Positions 1 through 6,657 of a DNA stretch of 8,737 bases are shown here, piece after piece (the stretch's first letter is position 1; every line of letters begins with the position of its first letter). Position numbers and translations under genes: made by a program. The notes below the pieces were generated by a model. It made no database searches. It was given only the letters and a program-made list of their open reading frames with translations, and was not told where the DNA came from. Origin of the DNA: Thiobacillaceae bacterium (lineage in GTDB: Bacteria > Pseudomonadota > Gammaproteobacteria > Burkholderiales > Thiobacillaceae). Location of the stretch: NCBI GenBank assembly GCA_012274165.1, contig JAAPAA010000011.1, positions 1 to 8,737 on the forward strand. Direction: 5' to 3'.

Positions 1-2
1 CC

Positions 3-1658
3 ACCGGGCCTCGCGCATGCAACGAAGATTACGGCGGCTTCGTCGAGCCGGCTGATCCGCAACTGGCGGCGACCAAGGGCATGCTCGCGGTGGTCGCCGA
101 TGGCGTGTCGGGTGGTTCGCACGGGCGCGAGGCGGCCGAATCCTCGGTGCGCAATCTGCTCGCGGATTACTACGCCACCCCCGACACCTGGGAGACGCCG
201 CACGCGCTCGGCACCGTGCTGGCGGCGATCAATCGCTGGCTCAGCGGGCAGACGGCATCGCGCCACGAAGCGGGGGGGATGGCGACCACGCTCACCAGCC
301 TGGTTCTGCGCGGCCGCCGCTTCCATTACGCACATGTGGGCGACACCCGTTTGTATCGCCTGCGCGGCGAAATGCTCGTCCAACTGACTGTCGATCACGT
401 GTGGGAAACGCCCGGCATGTCGCATGTGCTGAAGCGTGCGCTGGGGCTCGATACCCATGTGCGGCCGGATTTTGGCGAGGGCGAGTTGTGTGCGGGTGAT
501 CTGTTTGTCATCCTCTGCGACGGGGTGTGGGAGCCGCTCGGCCAGCTTGGCCAGCTTGAACTGCACCGCCTGTTGCAACTGCATGACGACGTGCAGCGCT
601 TGGCGGATGCGCTGGTCGAGGCGGCACACACGCATGGCGGGCAGGACAACGCGACTGCGCTGGTGGTGCGGGTGAACGCCGTGGGGGAGAGCGAAGCTTC
701 GCTGACCGATGCACATGACTTGCTGCTGCCCGGCAAGCTGAGTCCCGGCGCCCGGCTGGACGACTTCGTGATTGAAGACGAGCTGCACAGCGGGCGCGAC
801 GCGCTGATCTATCGTGCCCGCCACGACAAGACCGGCCAGCGCTGGGCGCTCAAAACCCTGCAGCCCGTGCTCGCGAGTGACCACGACGCCGCGAACCGCC
901 TGCTCGCGGAAGAATGGTTTTTAAAGCGCGTCCACTCGCATTATTTTCCCGATGTGCTGGCGCTGCCCGGCCGCAACTTTCTCTATTTCGCGGTGCGCTA
1001 TTACGACGGCGCAACGTTGCAGGACACACTCGACGCCGGCCAGCATTTTTCCCCGGTGGAAGCCGTCACCCTGATGATCCGGGTACTCAAAGGCCTGGCC
1101 GCACTGCATCGGCTCGACATCGTTCATCGCGACATCAAACCGGCCAATCTGCATGTCGATCACGACGGCAAGCTGCGTATCCTCGATCTCGGCGTGGCGC
1201 GCTGTCCCACCCTCGACGCGCGCGAGTCGCATGCCCAGCCCGGTACCCCGAGCTACATGGCGCCCGAACTCTTCAACAGCGTTGAAGCCAATCCGCAAAC
1301 CGATCTCTACGCCGTCGGCGCGACCTTCTACCATCTGCTCACGCGCAAATATCCCTACGGTGAAATCGAGCCGTTCCAGCGTCCCAAATTCGGCGAACCC
1401 GCGCCACCATCACGCACCCGCCCGGACATCCCGCCGTGGCTGGAAAACGTGCTGCTCAAGGCCGTTGCGCGCGAACCCGCGCAACGCTTCGAGACCGCCG
1501 AAGAAATGCTGCTGGCGCTGGAACGCGGCGAAGCCAACCCGCTGCTGCGCCGCCGTACGCCGCTGATCGAGCGTTCGCCCGCAGGGGCCTGGCCGCTGGT
1601 GGCGGCCATTTCCATTGCCTTGAATTTGCTGCTGCTGTTTGTATTGCTGGCGAGCTAG
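3..1658 (+). CDS. Bifunctional PP2C phosphatase / Ser-Thr protein kinase, membrane-anchored (5' partial)
   Basis: The protein should both phosphorylate and dephosphorylate Ser/Thr residues on proteins at the cytoplasmic face of the inner membrane; its targets are unknown. The frame is open from base 3, and the residues before the first Met (81) already carry the PP2C motif RACNED, so the true start is upstream of the window. Counting from Met 81, the PP2C metal-binding motifs are ADGVSGG (D7), HVGDTRLYRL (D88), CDGVWE (D147) and GGQDNATAL (D189). The kinase domain spans about 223-490: WALK (K258), HRDIKPAN (D351, K353, N356), DLG in place of DFG (D369) and APE (394-396). The Gly-rich loop is degenerate (HSGRDALIY, a single Gly). 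A hydrophobic helix at about 503-523 ends the protein, so it is tail-anchored. In Pseudomonas and relatives this architecture is often found beside nitrate assimilation genes; that side lies outside the window. All key catalytic residues of both domains are present. Confidence 0.93.
   Translation, partial: TGPRACNEDYGGFVEPADPQLAATKGMLAVVADGVSGGSHGREAAESSVRNLLADYYATPDTWETPHALGTVLAAINRWLSGQTASRHEAGGMATTLTSLVLRGRRFHYAHVGDTRLYRLRGEMLVQLTVDHVWETPGMSHVLKRALGLDTHVRPDFGEGELCAGDLFVILCDGVWEPLGQLGQLELHRLLQLHDDVQRLADALVEAAHTHGGQDNATALVVRVNAVGESEASLTDAHDLLLPGKLSPGARLDDFVIEDELHSGRDALIYRARHDKTGQRWALKTLQPVLASDHDAANRLLAEEWFLKRVHSHYFPDVLALPGRNFLYFAVRYYDGATLQDTLDAGQHFSPVEAVTLMIRVLKGLAALHRLDIVHRDIKPANLHVDHDGKLRILDLGVARCPTLDARESHAQPGTPSYMAPELFNSVEANPQTDLYAVGATFYHLLTRKYPYGEIEPFQRPKFGEPAPPSRTRPDIPPWLENVLLKAVAREPAQRFETAEEMLLALERGEANPLLRRRTPLIERSPAGAWPLVAAISIALNLLLLFVLLAS
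541..558 (+). repeat. Perfect 9-bp tandem duplication inside the phosphatase domain
   Basis: The 9-mer gccagcttg occurs twice head to tail. It is in frame and gives LGQLGQ just after the CDGVWE motif. It is probably a small slippage duplication in a surface loop and breaks no motif. Confidence 0.6.
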
Positions 1659-1675
1659 GGCCCGTTTTGAATCGT

Positions 1676-2113
1676 TCAGCGTGAACGCGGCATGGGCATC
1701 GGTGCCGGCAATGGTATTGGTACGCCCGTCGGATAGCGGGTGCCAGGCTGCGGGTAATAGTCCGGCATGGGGGCGGGTGTTTCAATCACCACCGGCGGCA
1801 CCGGTTTCTGCGCCTCGCGCAGCCGCGCTTCTTCAGCATCCTGGGCGGCTTGCGCCGCTTCTTTTTCCCGCCGCTGGGCTTCGAACTCATTCGCCTGCGC
1901 GGCGTTCTTTTTCAGGCGTTCCTCGGCCGCCTGGGTTTCCGCCTCGGTCGGCGGCGGCGCCACCTCCATCTTTTCTACCTTGCCGCCTTTTGGCGGGGTG
2001 GAGGAGTAGGTCACATTGCCAGCACCGTCGACGGATTTGTAGAGCGTATCGGCCATGGCGGATGAGCAGGCCAGCGCGGCGAACAACAGCGAAAAGACAC
2101 GGGGCGACATCAT
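1676..2113 (-). CDS. Exported DUF4124-domain protein
   Basis: A 145-residue exported protein of unknown function. The N-terminus is a signal peptide (hydrophobic about 6-18, cleavage probably after AMA at 21). A DUF4124 domain follows directly, with the hallmark pattern LYKSVDGAGNVTYSSTPP. Next comes a charged Ala/Glu/Arg-rich segment (about 57-102) likely to be helical or coiled coil, then a Pro-rich tail (about 103-145). DUF4124 proteins are common, mostly uncharacterised envelope proteins of beta- and gammaproteobacteria. Two Met codons sit in tandem at the start; the first is 6 bases and the second 9 bases from an AAAGGA ribosome site (2120-2125), so either could be used. It lies 36 bases downstream of the channel gene on the same strand and is probably the last gene of that operon. 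Its stop is 17 bases from the convergent kinase stop. Confidence 0.85.
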   Translation of the reverse strand: MMSPRVFSLLFAALACSSAMADTLYKSVDGAGNVTYSSTPPKGGKVEKMEVAPPPTEAETQAAEERLKKNAAQANEFEAQRREKEAAQAAQDAEEARLREAQKPVPPVVIETPAPMPDYYPQPGTRYPTGVPIPLPAPMPMPRSR

Positions 2114-2119
2114 CAGTTA

Positions 2120-2125
2120 TCCTTT
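2120..2125 (-). promoter_or_regulatory. Ribosome binding site of the DUF4124 gene
   Basis: AAAGGA on the minus strand, 6 bases before the first ATG of the tandem ATGATG. This supports a start at 2113 or 2110. Confidence 0.6.
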
Positions 2126-2149
2126 CAGGTTCGGGACGGGTGGGCAGGC

Positions 2150-4498
2150 TTAGGTCGGCGCGATCATTTCCACCCGGATCGGGGCGCGGCTGTCCAGACG
2201 GATATCGCGTTGCGGAAAGGGTATCGCAATGCCGTGTTCGGTGAAGCGTTTTTCTATGCCCAGGCGAATCTCGCTGGCCACCTGGCGGCTGTTGTCCTGC
2301 AGGCTGATGTCCAGCCAGTAATCGACGCGCAGTTGCAGCGCGTTGTCGCCGAAGTCTTCCAGCAGCACCAGCGGTATCGGTACCTTGAGTACGGCGAGAT
2401 GATCGGAGACCGCTTCGCGGACCAGCCGCATCGCGGTTTCGACGGGGGAACCGTAGGCGATGCCAACCGTCACCGAAAAGCGCAGCAGCTGGTCGGATAG
2501 CGTCCAGTTGGTGACAGTCCGTTCCAGAAACACGCTGTTGGGGATCAGCATGTCGATGCCGTCGAAACGCTGCACCTGGCAGCAGCGGCTACCGATGTCG
2601 CGAACGCGCCCGCGGATGCCGTCGACTTCCACGATATCGCCCAGCTTGATGGGTTTTTCCACCAGCAGGATCATGCCGCTGATGAAGTTGTTGAGGATGT
2701 TCTGCGCGCCGAAACCGAGGCCAAGTGCAAGCGCACCGCCCATGAAGGCAAACGCGGTCAGCGGGATATGGGCGGTGAGCAGTGCCAGGATCACCAGCCC
2801 AGTTCCCATGCCGAGGCTGGCCAGGCGCAGCCACAGCAGCGACGCGTTTTCATCGCCGCCGTAGCGCGCCAGCAAGCGCCGTCGCGCAAACGCATTGAGG
2901 CGGCCGTTGATCCACAACCCCAACACCAGAATCAGCAGCACCTGCACAAGTTTGCCCAAGGTGACGCTGCGTTTGCCGGCAATTTCGCGCCCCTCCACCA
3001 CGATGCTGTCGTCGACCGCGATTATTTCGAAATTCCATACCGCCGCCACCGCGCCCCGGACTGCGACTGCCGTGCCGCGCAAGCGATCGCTCCAGCTCAT
3101 CGCCTGGTGCGCCAGGCGGGTGACCTGCTGCCAGTTGTAGAGCATGCCTTCGGCCTGTTCGACCTGGTTCTGGCTCTGGCGCAGCACCGCCTCACGCGCC
3201 TGATAGGCCTGGTACTGCCGCTCGGCGAGTTGCCTGTTGCCGAGTTCGGGCTGCCATGCGGCCAACTGGGCGCCGAGCGACGCGAGGTTGGTCTGGACGC
3301 GATCGCTGTCCGCCTGGACGGTGCTGCGCCATTCGCCGATCCGTTGCAGATAGCTTTCGATTATCCCGGTCGTCTGCTGCAGGTTATGGCTGTCGCGTGT
3401 CTGCATCCCCTGGTAGCGTTGCTGCCAGGCCTGCTGCATCAGTGTTGTCCCGTAATTCATCAGCCGCAGCGTGCGCAACACGGCGTCGGCCGCATCCGCT
3501 TCGATGCGCGCGGTTTCCATTGCCTGCAGCGATGCAGCGGTACGGAGGGCATTCGTCTGCTTGCGCATGCGCTCCAGCTCATTCTGCGTTTGGCGTTCCG
3601 CCGCTTCCGCCCGCTCGATTTTCTGCCCGAGCGCACTCGACTGTTCGGCCAGTTTCGCCAGCTGGCTGTCCAGTTCCTGGTGGCTGAATTGCAGCTGGCG
3701 GCTGGCCTGGATGGCTTTGTCTGCCAGCCATTGCCGTTCGGTTTGCTGATTGGCCAGCGTTTCCACACGCAACAGCCGAAGCGTTTCGAACAAGCCCAAC
3801 CGTGCCTCCGAATACCGGCGGGCAAGCCCGGCCATCTCCGCTTCCCAGCGCAGGCGCGCCGCACGGGCGGGCTCGTTCGAGGTCTGCACCTGCTCGTCAG
3901 CTTGCCGTTGCACCTGCTGTGCCACTTTCAGCGTTTTTTTCTCCTGCTCGAACAAGCTGTCCACCAGCCGCTGTTCGACCCGGGTCGCATCCATTTCGCG
4001 CGTTTTGCTCCGCACTTGCGTCCACCAGTCATCGACCAGGGCGATGTCGTAGGGCGGCTTTTGGGCGAAGCCTTTCCAGGCTTTGCGGGCTGCTGCCATG
4101 TCCTGTTCGGTGCGCCGCGCTTCCGCCAGGTCGCGCAGCGCGTTTACGTGCGCCAACAGCGCATTCGCCTCGCCGGCTTGCATCTGCCGATAGCGCTCCC
4201 ATTCCGCTGCGTTTGCGCTGGCCGGCTGAACCGGGGCGGCCTGGCTTTGCAGCTTGGCGAGGCGCTGCTGGATCGCGCTTATCCGGGCATCGGGCGAGGC
4301 ATCTGCTGGGGTGGTTTTGCCCTGCGTGGCCGACGCGTCCGGCGTGCTGGATTTCATTCCCGGGATCAGGCTTTGCGCCATGCCTTGCGCGCTGCAGATG
4401 AGCAGAATCATGCCGAGAAGGGCGCGGCTGAAAGGGTGTTTGCTGGCGGTCATCGGTGCGGTTGAGGTAGATGTGTGTTCCGGGCAGGACGATCTCAT
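2150..4498 (-). CDS. Large MscS-family mechanosensitive channel with periplasmic coiled-coil domain
   Basis: Predicted tension-gated channel of the inner membrane that releases solutes on hypo-osmotic shock. Counting from Met 4453 (767 residues): a signal peptide (ALLGMILLICSA, cleavage near AQGMAQ), a long Gln/Glu/Ala/Arg-rich, largely coiled-coil region to about 460, three hydrophobic helices (about 495-517, 538-563, 564-598), then the MscS beta and alpha/beta C-terminal domain. The pore helix shows the Gly/Ala packing of MscS (ALALGLGFGAQNILNNFISG), followed by EKPIKLGDIVEVDG and IPNS. The overall plan recalls MscK/MscM, but I count 3 membrane helices against 11 in those proteins. The start is uncertain: ATG 4498 overlaps the hydrolase stop as ATGA, which suits translational coupling, whereas ATG 4453 gives the more compact signal peptide; neither has a clear Shine-Dalgarno site. 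The frame stays open to 4927, but that part lies over the hydrolase and is not expected to be translated. Confidence 0.9.
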   Translation of the reverse strand: MRSSCPEHTSTSTAPMTASKHPFSRALLGMILLICSAQGMAQSLIPGMKSSTPDASATQGKTTPADASPDARISAIQQRLAKLQSQAAPVQPASANAAEWERYRQMQAGEANALLAHVNALRDLAEARRTEQDMAAARKAWKGFAQKPPYDIALVDDWWTQVRSKTREMDATRVEQRLVDSLFEQEKKTLKVAQQVQRQADEQVQTSNEPARAARLRWEAEMAGLARRYSEARLGLFETLRLLRVETLANQQTERQWLADKAIQASRQLQFSHQELDSQLAKLAEQSSALGQKIERAEAAERQTQNELERMRKQTNALRTAASLQAMETARIEADAADAVLRTLRLMNYGTTLMQQAWQQRYQGMQTRDSHNLQQTTGIIESYLQRIGEWRSTVQADSDRVQTNLASLGAQLAAWQPELGNRQLAERQYQAYQAREAVLRQSQNQVEQAEGMLYNWQQVTRLAHQAMSWSDRLRGTAVAVRGAVAAVWNFEIIAVDDSIVVEGREIAGKRSVTLGKLVQVLLILVLGLWINGRLNAFARRRLLARYGGDENASLLWLRLASLGMGTGLVILALLTAHIPLTAFAFMGGALALGLGFGAQNILNNFISGMILLVEKPIKLGDIVEVDGIRGRVRDIGSRCCQVQRFDGIDMLIPNSVFLERTVTNWTLSDQLLRFSVTVGIAYGSPVETAMRLVREAVSDHLAVLKVPIPLVLLEDFGDNALQLRVDYWLDISLQDNSRQVASEIRLGIEKRFTEHGIAIPFPQRDIRLDSRAPIRVEMIAPT

Positions 4499-5280
4499 GT
4501 GCAGCGCATGCCGGGCGTTAATTTCATCCATTTCATCAGCCAGTTTTTCGCCCGTTCGCGCGCATGGCGCATAGCGATTTTTTCCTCCGGCGTCTGGTCG
4601 GGGCGGAAATCGAACGCACGCCGCGCCATCGGGTATTCCTGCCATTCCACCGGCACGCCACGTTCCCACAGCGCATAGAACGCGCGACCGCCATTCATGC
4701 GACGCAGCTCGTAATCGGCATCGCCGATCAGGAACAGCATCGGGGTGGTGATCTGCATGATTTCGGGGGCGACACGAAACAGCTGATCCGGCTCCGGCGC
4801 GTTGGGATTTTGCATGTGGCCGTAATAGCTGACGATGGCAGCGATATCGGCGCCGCGCTTGGCAGCCAGCCGGATCGCGTAATACGGCCCGCGCGACAGG
4901 CCGACGATGCCGACCGGCTGCTTGCACCCGTTCGGCAGCGACTTCAGATAATCCAGGCCGGCTTCCACATCGAGTTCGGTGTCCGGGTTATGCGCCGACG
5001 GCCAGCGTTCGATGAAGCGGCCGCTCTGCCAGTCGGGGGCGACGACGAGGAAGCCCTGTTCGGCAAGTTCGCGCACGTGGGCGCGTTCGTCGCCTTCGTA
5101 GCCGCGCTTGGCGTGGATGAACAGCACCGGCGGAAATGGGCCCTTGCCTGCGGGGGTGGCGATTTCGACCGGCACCTCGACGCCGTCAACGGCCTTGATC
5201 GTTGCTTTGGTCAGACTGGCTTCCCCAGCCCACGTCTGCGCCGATGCTAAGATGACGGCCGCAATGACGAGTCTTTTCAT
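4495..5280 (-). CDS. Secreted dienelactone-hydrolase-family alpha/beta hydrolase
   Basis: A 261-residue protein with a signal peptide (KR, then a hydrophobic stretch to about 17; cleavage near TWA-GEA), so probably periplasmic. The fold matches the dienelactone hydrolase family: PPVLFIHAKRGYEGDE (about 50-65), VVAPDW (79-84), the nucleophile elbow GIVGLSRG with S129, and LFLIGDAD with the likely acid D189. The last strand reads EYPMARRAF where the family has YPGAxHxF, so the catalytic His position is R221. Either another His (H239 is nearby) takes the role or the enzyme is not a standard hydrolase. The substrate is unknown. The start at 5280 gives the signal peptide directly and follows a weak GGGG-type ribosome site. 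It is the first gene of the minus-strand set, its stop overlaps the possible start of the channel gene (ATGA), and it is divergent from the tonB-like gene. Confidence 0.85.
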   Translation of the reverse strand: MKRLVIAAVILASAQTWAGEASLTKATIKAVDGVEVPVEIATPAGKGPFPPVLFIHAKRGYEGDERAHVRELAEQGFLVVAPDWQSGRFIERWPSAHNPDTELDVEAGLDYLKSLPNGCKQPVGIVGLSRGPYYAIRLAAKRGADIAAIVSYYGHMQNPNAPEPDQLFRVAPEIMQITTPMLFLIGDADYELRRMNGGRAFYALWERGVPVEWQEYPMARRAFDFRPDQTPEEKIAMRHARERAKNWLMKWMKLTPGMRCT

Positions 5281-5355
5281 GGTCTACCCCAGGCATTTTT
5301 CTGTGACCTATTTTAGGCCAGTGCAGCGTGTTTTCCGCGTGGGGTGTACGCAACC
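5281..5355. promoter_or_regulatory. Divergent intergenic region with imperfect palindrome
   Basis: These 75 bases must hold the promoters of both the hydrolase-channel-DUF4124 set (minus) and the tonB-like gene (plus), unless those start inside the neighbouring genes. At 5304-5320 lies TGACCTA-TTT-TAGGCCA, a 7-3-7 inverted repeat with 6 of 7 pairs matching. It also contains TAAAAT on the minus strand, which could be a -10 box, but I see no good -35 box. A shared operator is possible but not shown. Confidence 0.4.
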
Positions 5356-6096
5356 ATGAGGGCCGCTTTCGAAGAACCCACGATTCCGCCGGTCTTGCCG
5401 CACGTGCGACGCGTGCTGCTTGCCGGGTGGATTTCGCTGGGCCTGCATGCTGCTCTGATTGCGCTGGTGCAAGTGGTGCCGCCCACCGCGATAAGTGCGG
5501 GCGAGCCGGTGATCGAAGCGCGACTGGTATCAACGCACGCTGTGGCCGTTCCACCGCCCACGCAGGCCGTCGATACGCCGGATGTTCCGCCAGCAGGCAG
5601 GCGGCTGCTGGTGACGGGCAAGGCTGACGCGCTGCCTGTTGTCGCCCAGCCTGCCGTCGCAGCGCCGGTTCAGGCTGCGCCGCCTGCGCCTTCACCCGCC
5701 GCTGCAACCTCATCTGTCGAGCCCCAGCCAGCGCCTGCCGTCGCTCCGCCTGCCCCCGCCGTCGCCCTCACCAGCTCGGTCGATCTCACCTATTACAGTG
5801 CGCGCGAAGTCGATGTGAATCCGCGCGCCTTGCACGAAGTGGTGCCGCTCTACCCGGACGCCGCCGACCGCCAGCACGTGTCCGGCAAGCTGCGTTTGCA
5901 GTTGAAACTGGAAGCCGATGGTCGCGTCAGCGATATCGAATTGTTAAGCGCCACCCCGCCCGGCGTGTTCGACGAATCGGCGCTGCAGGCGTTTCGCGAA
6001 GCGCGCTTTTCGCCCGCGCAGAAAAACGGCCGTCCGGTACGGGCGCTGGTGCAGATCGAGGTGGTGTACGACTGGGCGGGACAGGCCCGACGTTGA
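5356..6096 (+). CDS. TonB-family energy transducer
   Basis: Predicted to pass the proton-motive force from an ExbB-ExbD motor to outer-membrane transporters. From ATG 5356 it has 246 residues: a short cytoplasmic N-terminus, one membrane helix (about 20-41), a Pro/Ala/Val-rich periplasmic linker (about 42-140) and a TonB C-terminal domain (about 155-243) with LYPDAAD (Y166-P167), GKLRLQLKLEADGRVSD, a central DESALQAFREARFSP and a closing strand VRALVQIEVVYDW. The membrane helix has S27 and H31 in SxxxH spacing, like S16 and H20 of E. coli TonB, which couple to ExbB-ExbD. A GTG at 5344 would add four residues; the ATG is preferred because it has a GGGGT stretch about 10 bases upstream. No exbB, exbD or receptor gene is in view, so its transporter partner is unknown. 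Confidence 0.88.
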   Translation: MRAAFEEPTIPPVLPHVRRVLLAGWISLGLHAALIALVQVVPPTAISAGEPVIEARLVSTHAVAVPPPTQAVDTPDVPPAGRRLLVTGKADALPVVAQPAVAAPVQAAPPAPSPAAATSSVEPQPAPAVAPPAPAVALTSSVDLTYYSAREVDVNPRALHEVVPLYPDAADRQHVSGKLRLQLKLEADGRVSDIELLSATPPGVFDESALQAFREARFSPAQKNGRPVRALVQIEVVYDWAGQARR

Positions 6097-6137
6097 GGCG
6101 GTCGTTGTCCCGGCGTTACCCGAGAGTCTTGCCTGCC

Positions 6138-6572
6138 TCAGTGGTTGGAACCATGGCCGTTCTGCTTGCCATGTCCATTGTTGTTTTTGCCGCTCTGCTT
6201 GTCTTTGCCCTGACTGTTTCCGTGCTGGCCATTGTTGCCATGATGCTGTTTCTGGTAGCGGGGAACGTATTCGTTCTGGTACCAGCTGTCCTGCACAAAA
6301 TAGACCCGCTCGCCGCAGGCGTTGTACTCGCGGCAATGCTTGCTCCAGTGCTTTGCGTGGCCAGGCGGAACGCGCAGGTAGATTGGCGGGCGGGGCGCGA
6401 TCCCCCGTTCGATGACCATCGGCTCGGGGTAGATGAGGTGGGGCACCGGATAGCCGCCTATGTTGATTTGTCCATAAAAGCCGGGTTGACCGATGTTGAC
6501 CGATACGCCGACATCGGTCGCATAGGCCGGAGCTGAGAGGGCGAGGGCTGCGGCGAGAAATAAACGCTTCAT
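6138..6572 (-). CDS. Exported protein with Cys pair and His/Asn/Gly/Lys-rich tail
   Basis: A 144-residue exported protein of unknown function. The signal peptide is clear (MKRLFLAAALALSAPAYA, cleavage after residue 18). The mature N-terminus has VGVSVNIGQPGFYGQINIGG, then IYPEP and PPIYLRVPPGHAKHWSKHC, with C80 and C86 bracketing REYNA, and VYFVQDSWYQ. I recall similar unnamed proteins in betaproteobacteria with this PPGHAK...C...C...YFVQD pattern. The last 36 residues (109-144) are almost only Gln, His, Gly, Asn, Lys, Ser and Asp, with six His. The start at 6572 is set by an AGGAGA ribosome site 6 bases upstream and by the signal peptide; the frame is open further upstream to 6764 over the end of copA. 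It lies 85 bases downstream of copA on the same strand, so co-transcription is possible. A role in binding metal in the periplasm is a guess from the His-rich tail and this neighbour. Confidence 0.8.
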   Translation of the reverse strand: MKRLFLAAALALSAPAYATDVGVSVNIGQPGFYGQINIGGYPVPHLIYPEPMVIERGIAPRPPIYLRVPPGHAKHWSKHCREYNACGERVYFVQDSWYQNEYVPRYQKQHHGNNGQHGNSQGKDKQSGKNNNGHGKQNGHGSNH

Positions 6573-6578
6573 GTTGTG

Positions 6579-6584
6579 TCTCCT
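6579..6584 (-). promoter_or_regulatory. Ribosome binding site of the His-rich exported protein gene
   Basis: AGGAGA on the minus strand with a 6-base gap to ATG 6572. It is the strongest Shine-Dalgarno match in the window and decides the start against the longer open frame. Confidence 0.75.
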
Positions 6585-6657
6585 GGGTCTTGCCGCCCTG
6601 TTTGGCGCGCATGGGTGTGGATGGATGAGAGAGCGGGTTTTCAGCATGCGTTCAATT

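Noticed and set aside
1659..1675. A possible shared terminator between the convergent kinase and DUF4124 genes
   Set aside because: The 17-base gap holds only GGGCCC followed by GTTTTG. The stem is too short to call a terminator.
2768..4465. A 565-codon open frame on the plus strand opposite the channel gene
   Set aside because: It lies wholly antisense to a well-recognised MscS gene. Its translation is His/Arg/Gln/Leu-rich with no known domain, which is what a GC-rich gene produces on its complementary strand.
4499..4927. An N-terminal extension of the channel frame by 143 codons
   Set aside because: The extension overlaps the hydrolase coding sequence in another frame, its residues show no domain, and the signal peptide lies downstream of it.
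4564..5250. A 228-codon plus-strand frame opposite the hydrolase
   Set aside because: It is the complement of a recognised alpha/beta hydrolase with a signal peptide and nucleophile elbow; no domain is seen in the antisense product.
6093..6536. A plus-strand frame that starts as TTGA on the tonB stop and encodes a strikingly hydrophobic, two-helix-like protein
   Set aside because: The hydrophobic part is the complement of the His/Asn/Lys/Gln codons in the tail of the exported protein; such codons read as Val, Leu, Met and Phe on the other strand. The minus-strand gene has a signal peptide, an AGGAGA site and a recognisable family pattern, so it is the real one.
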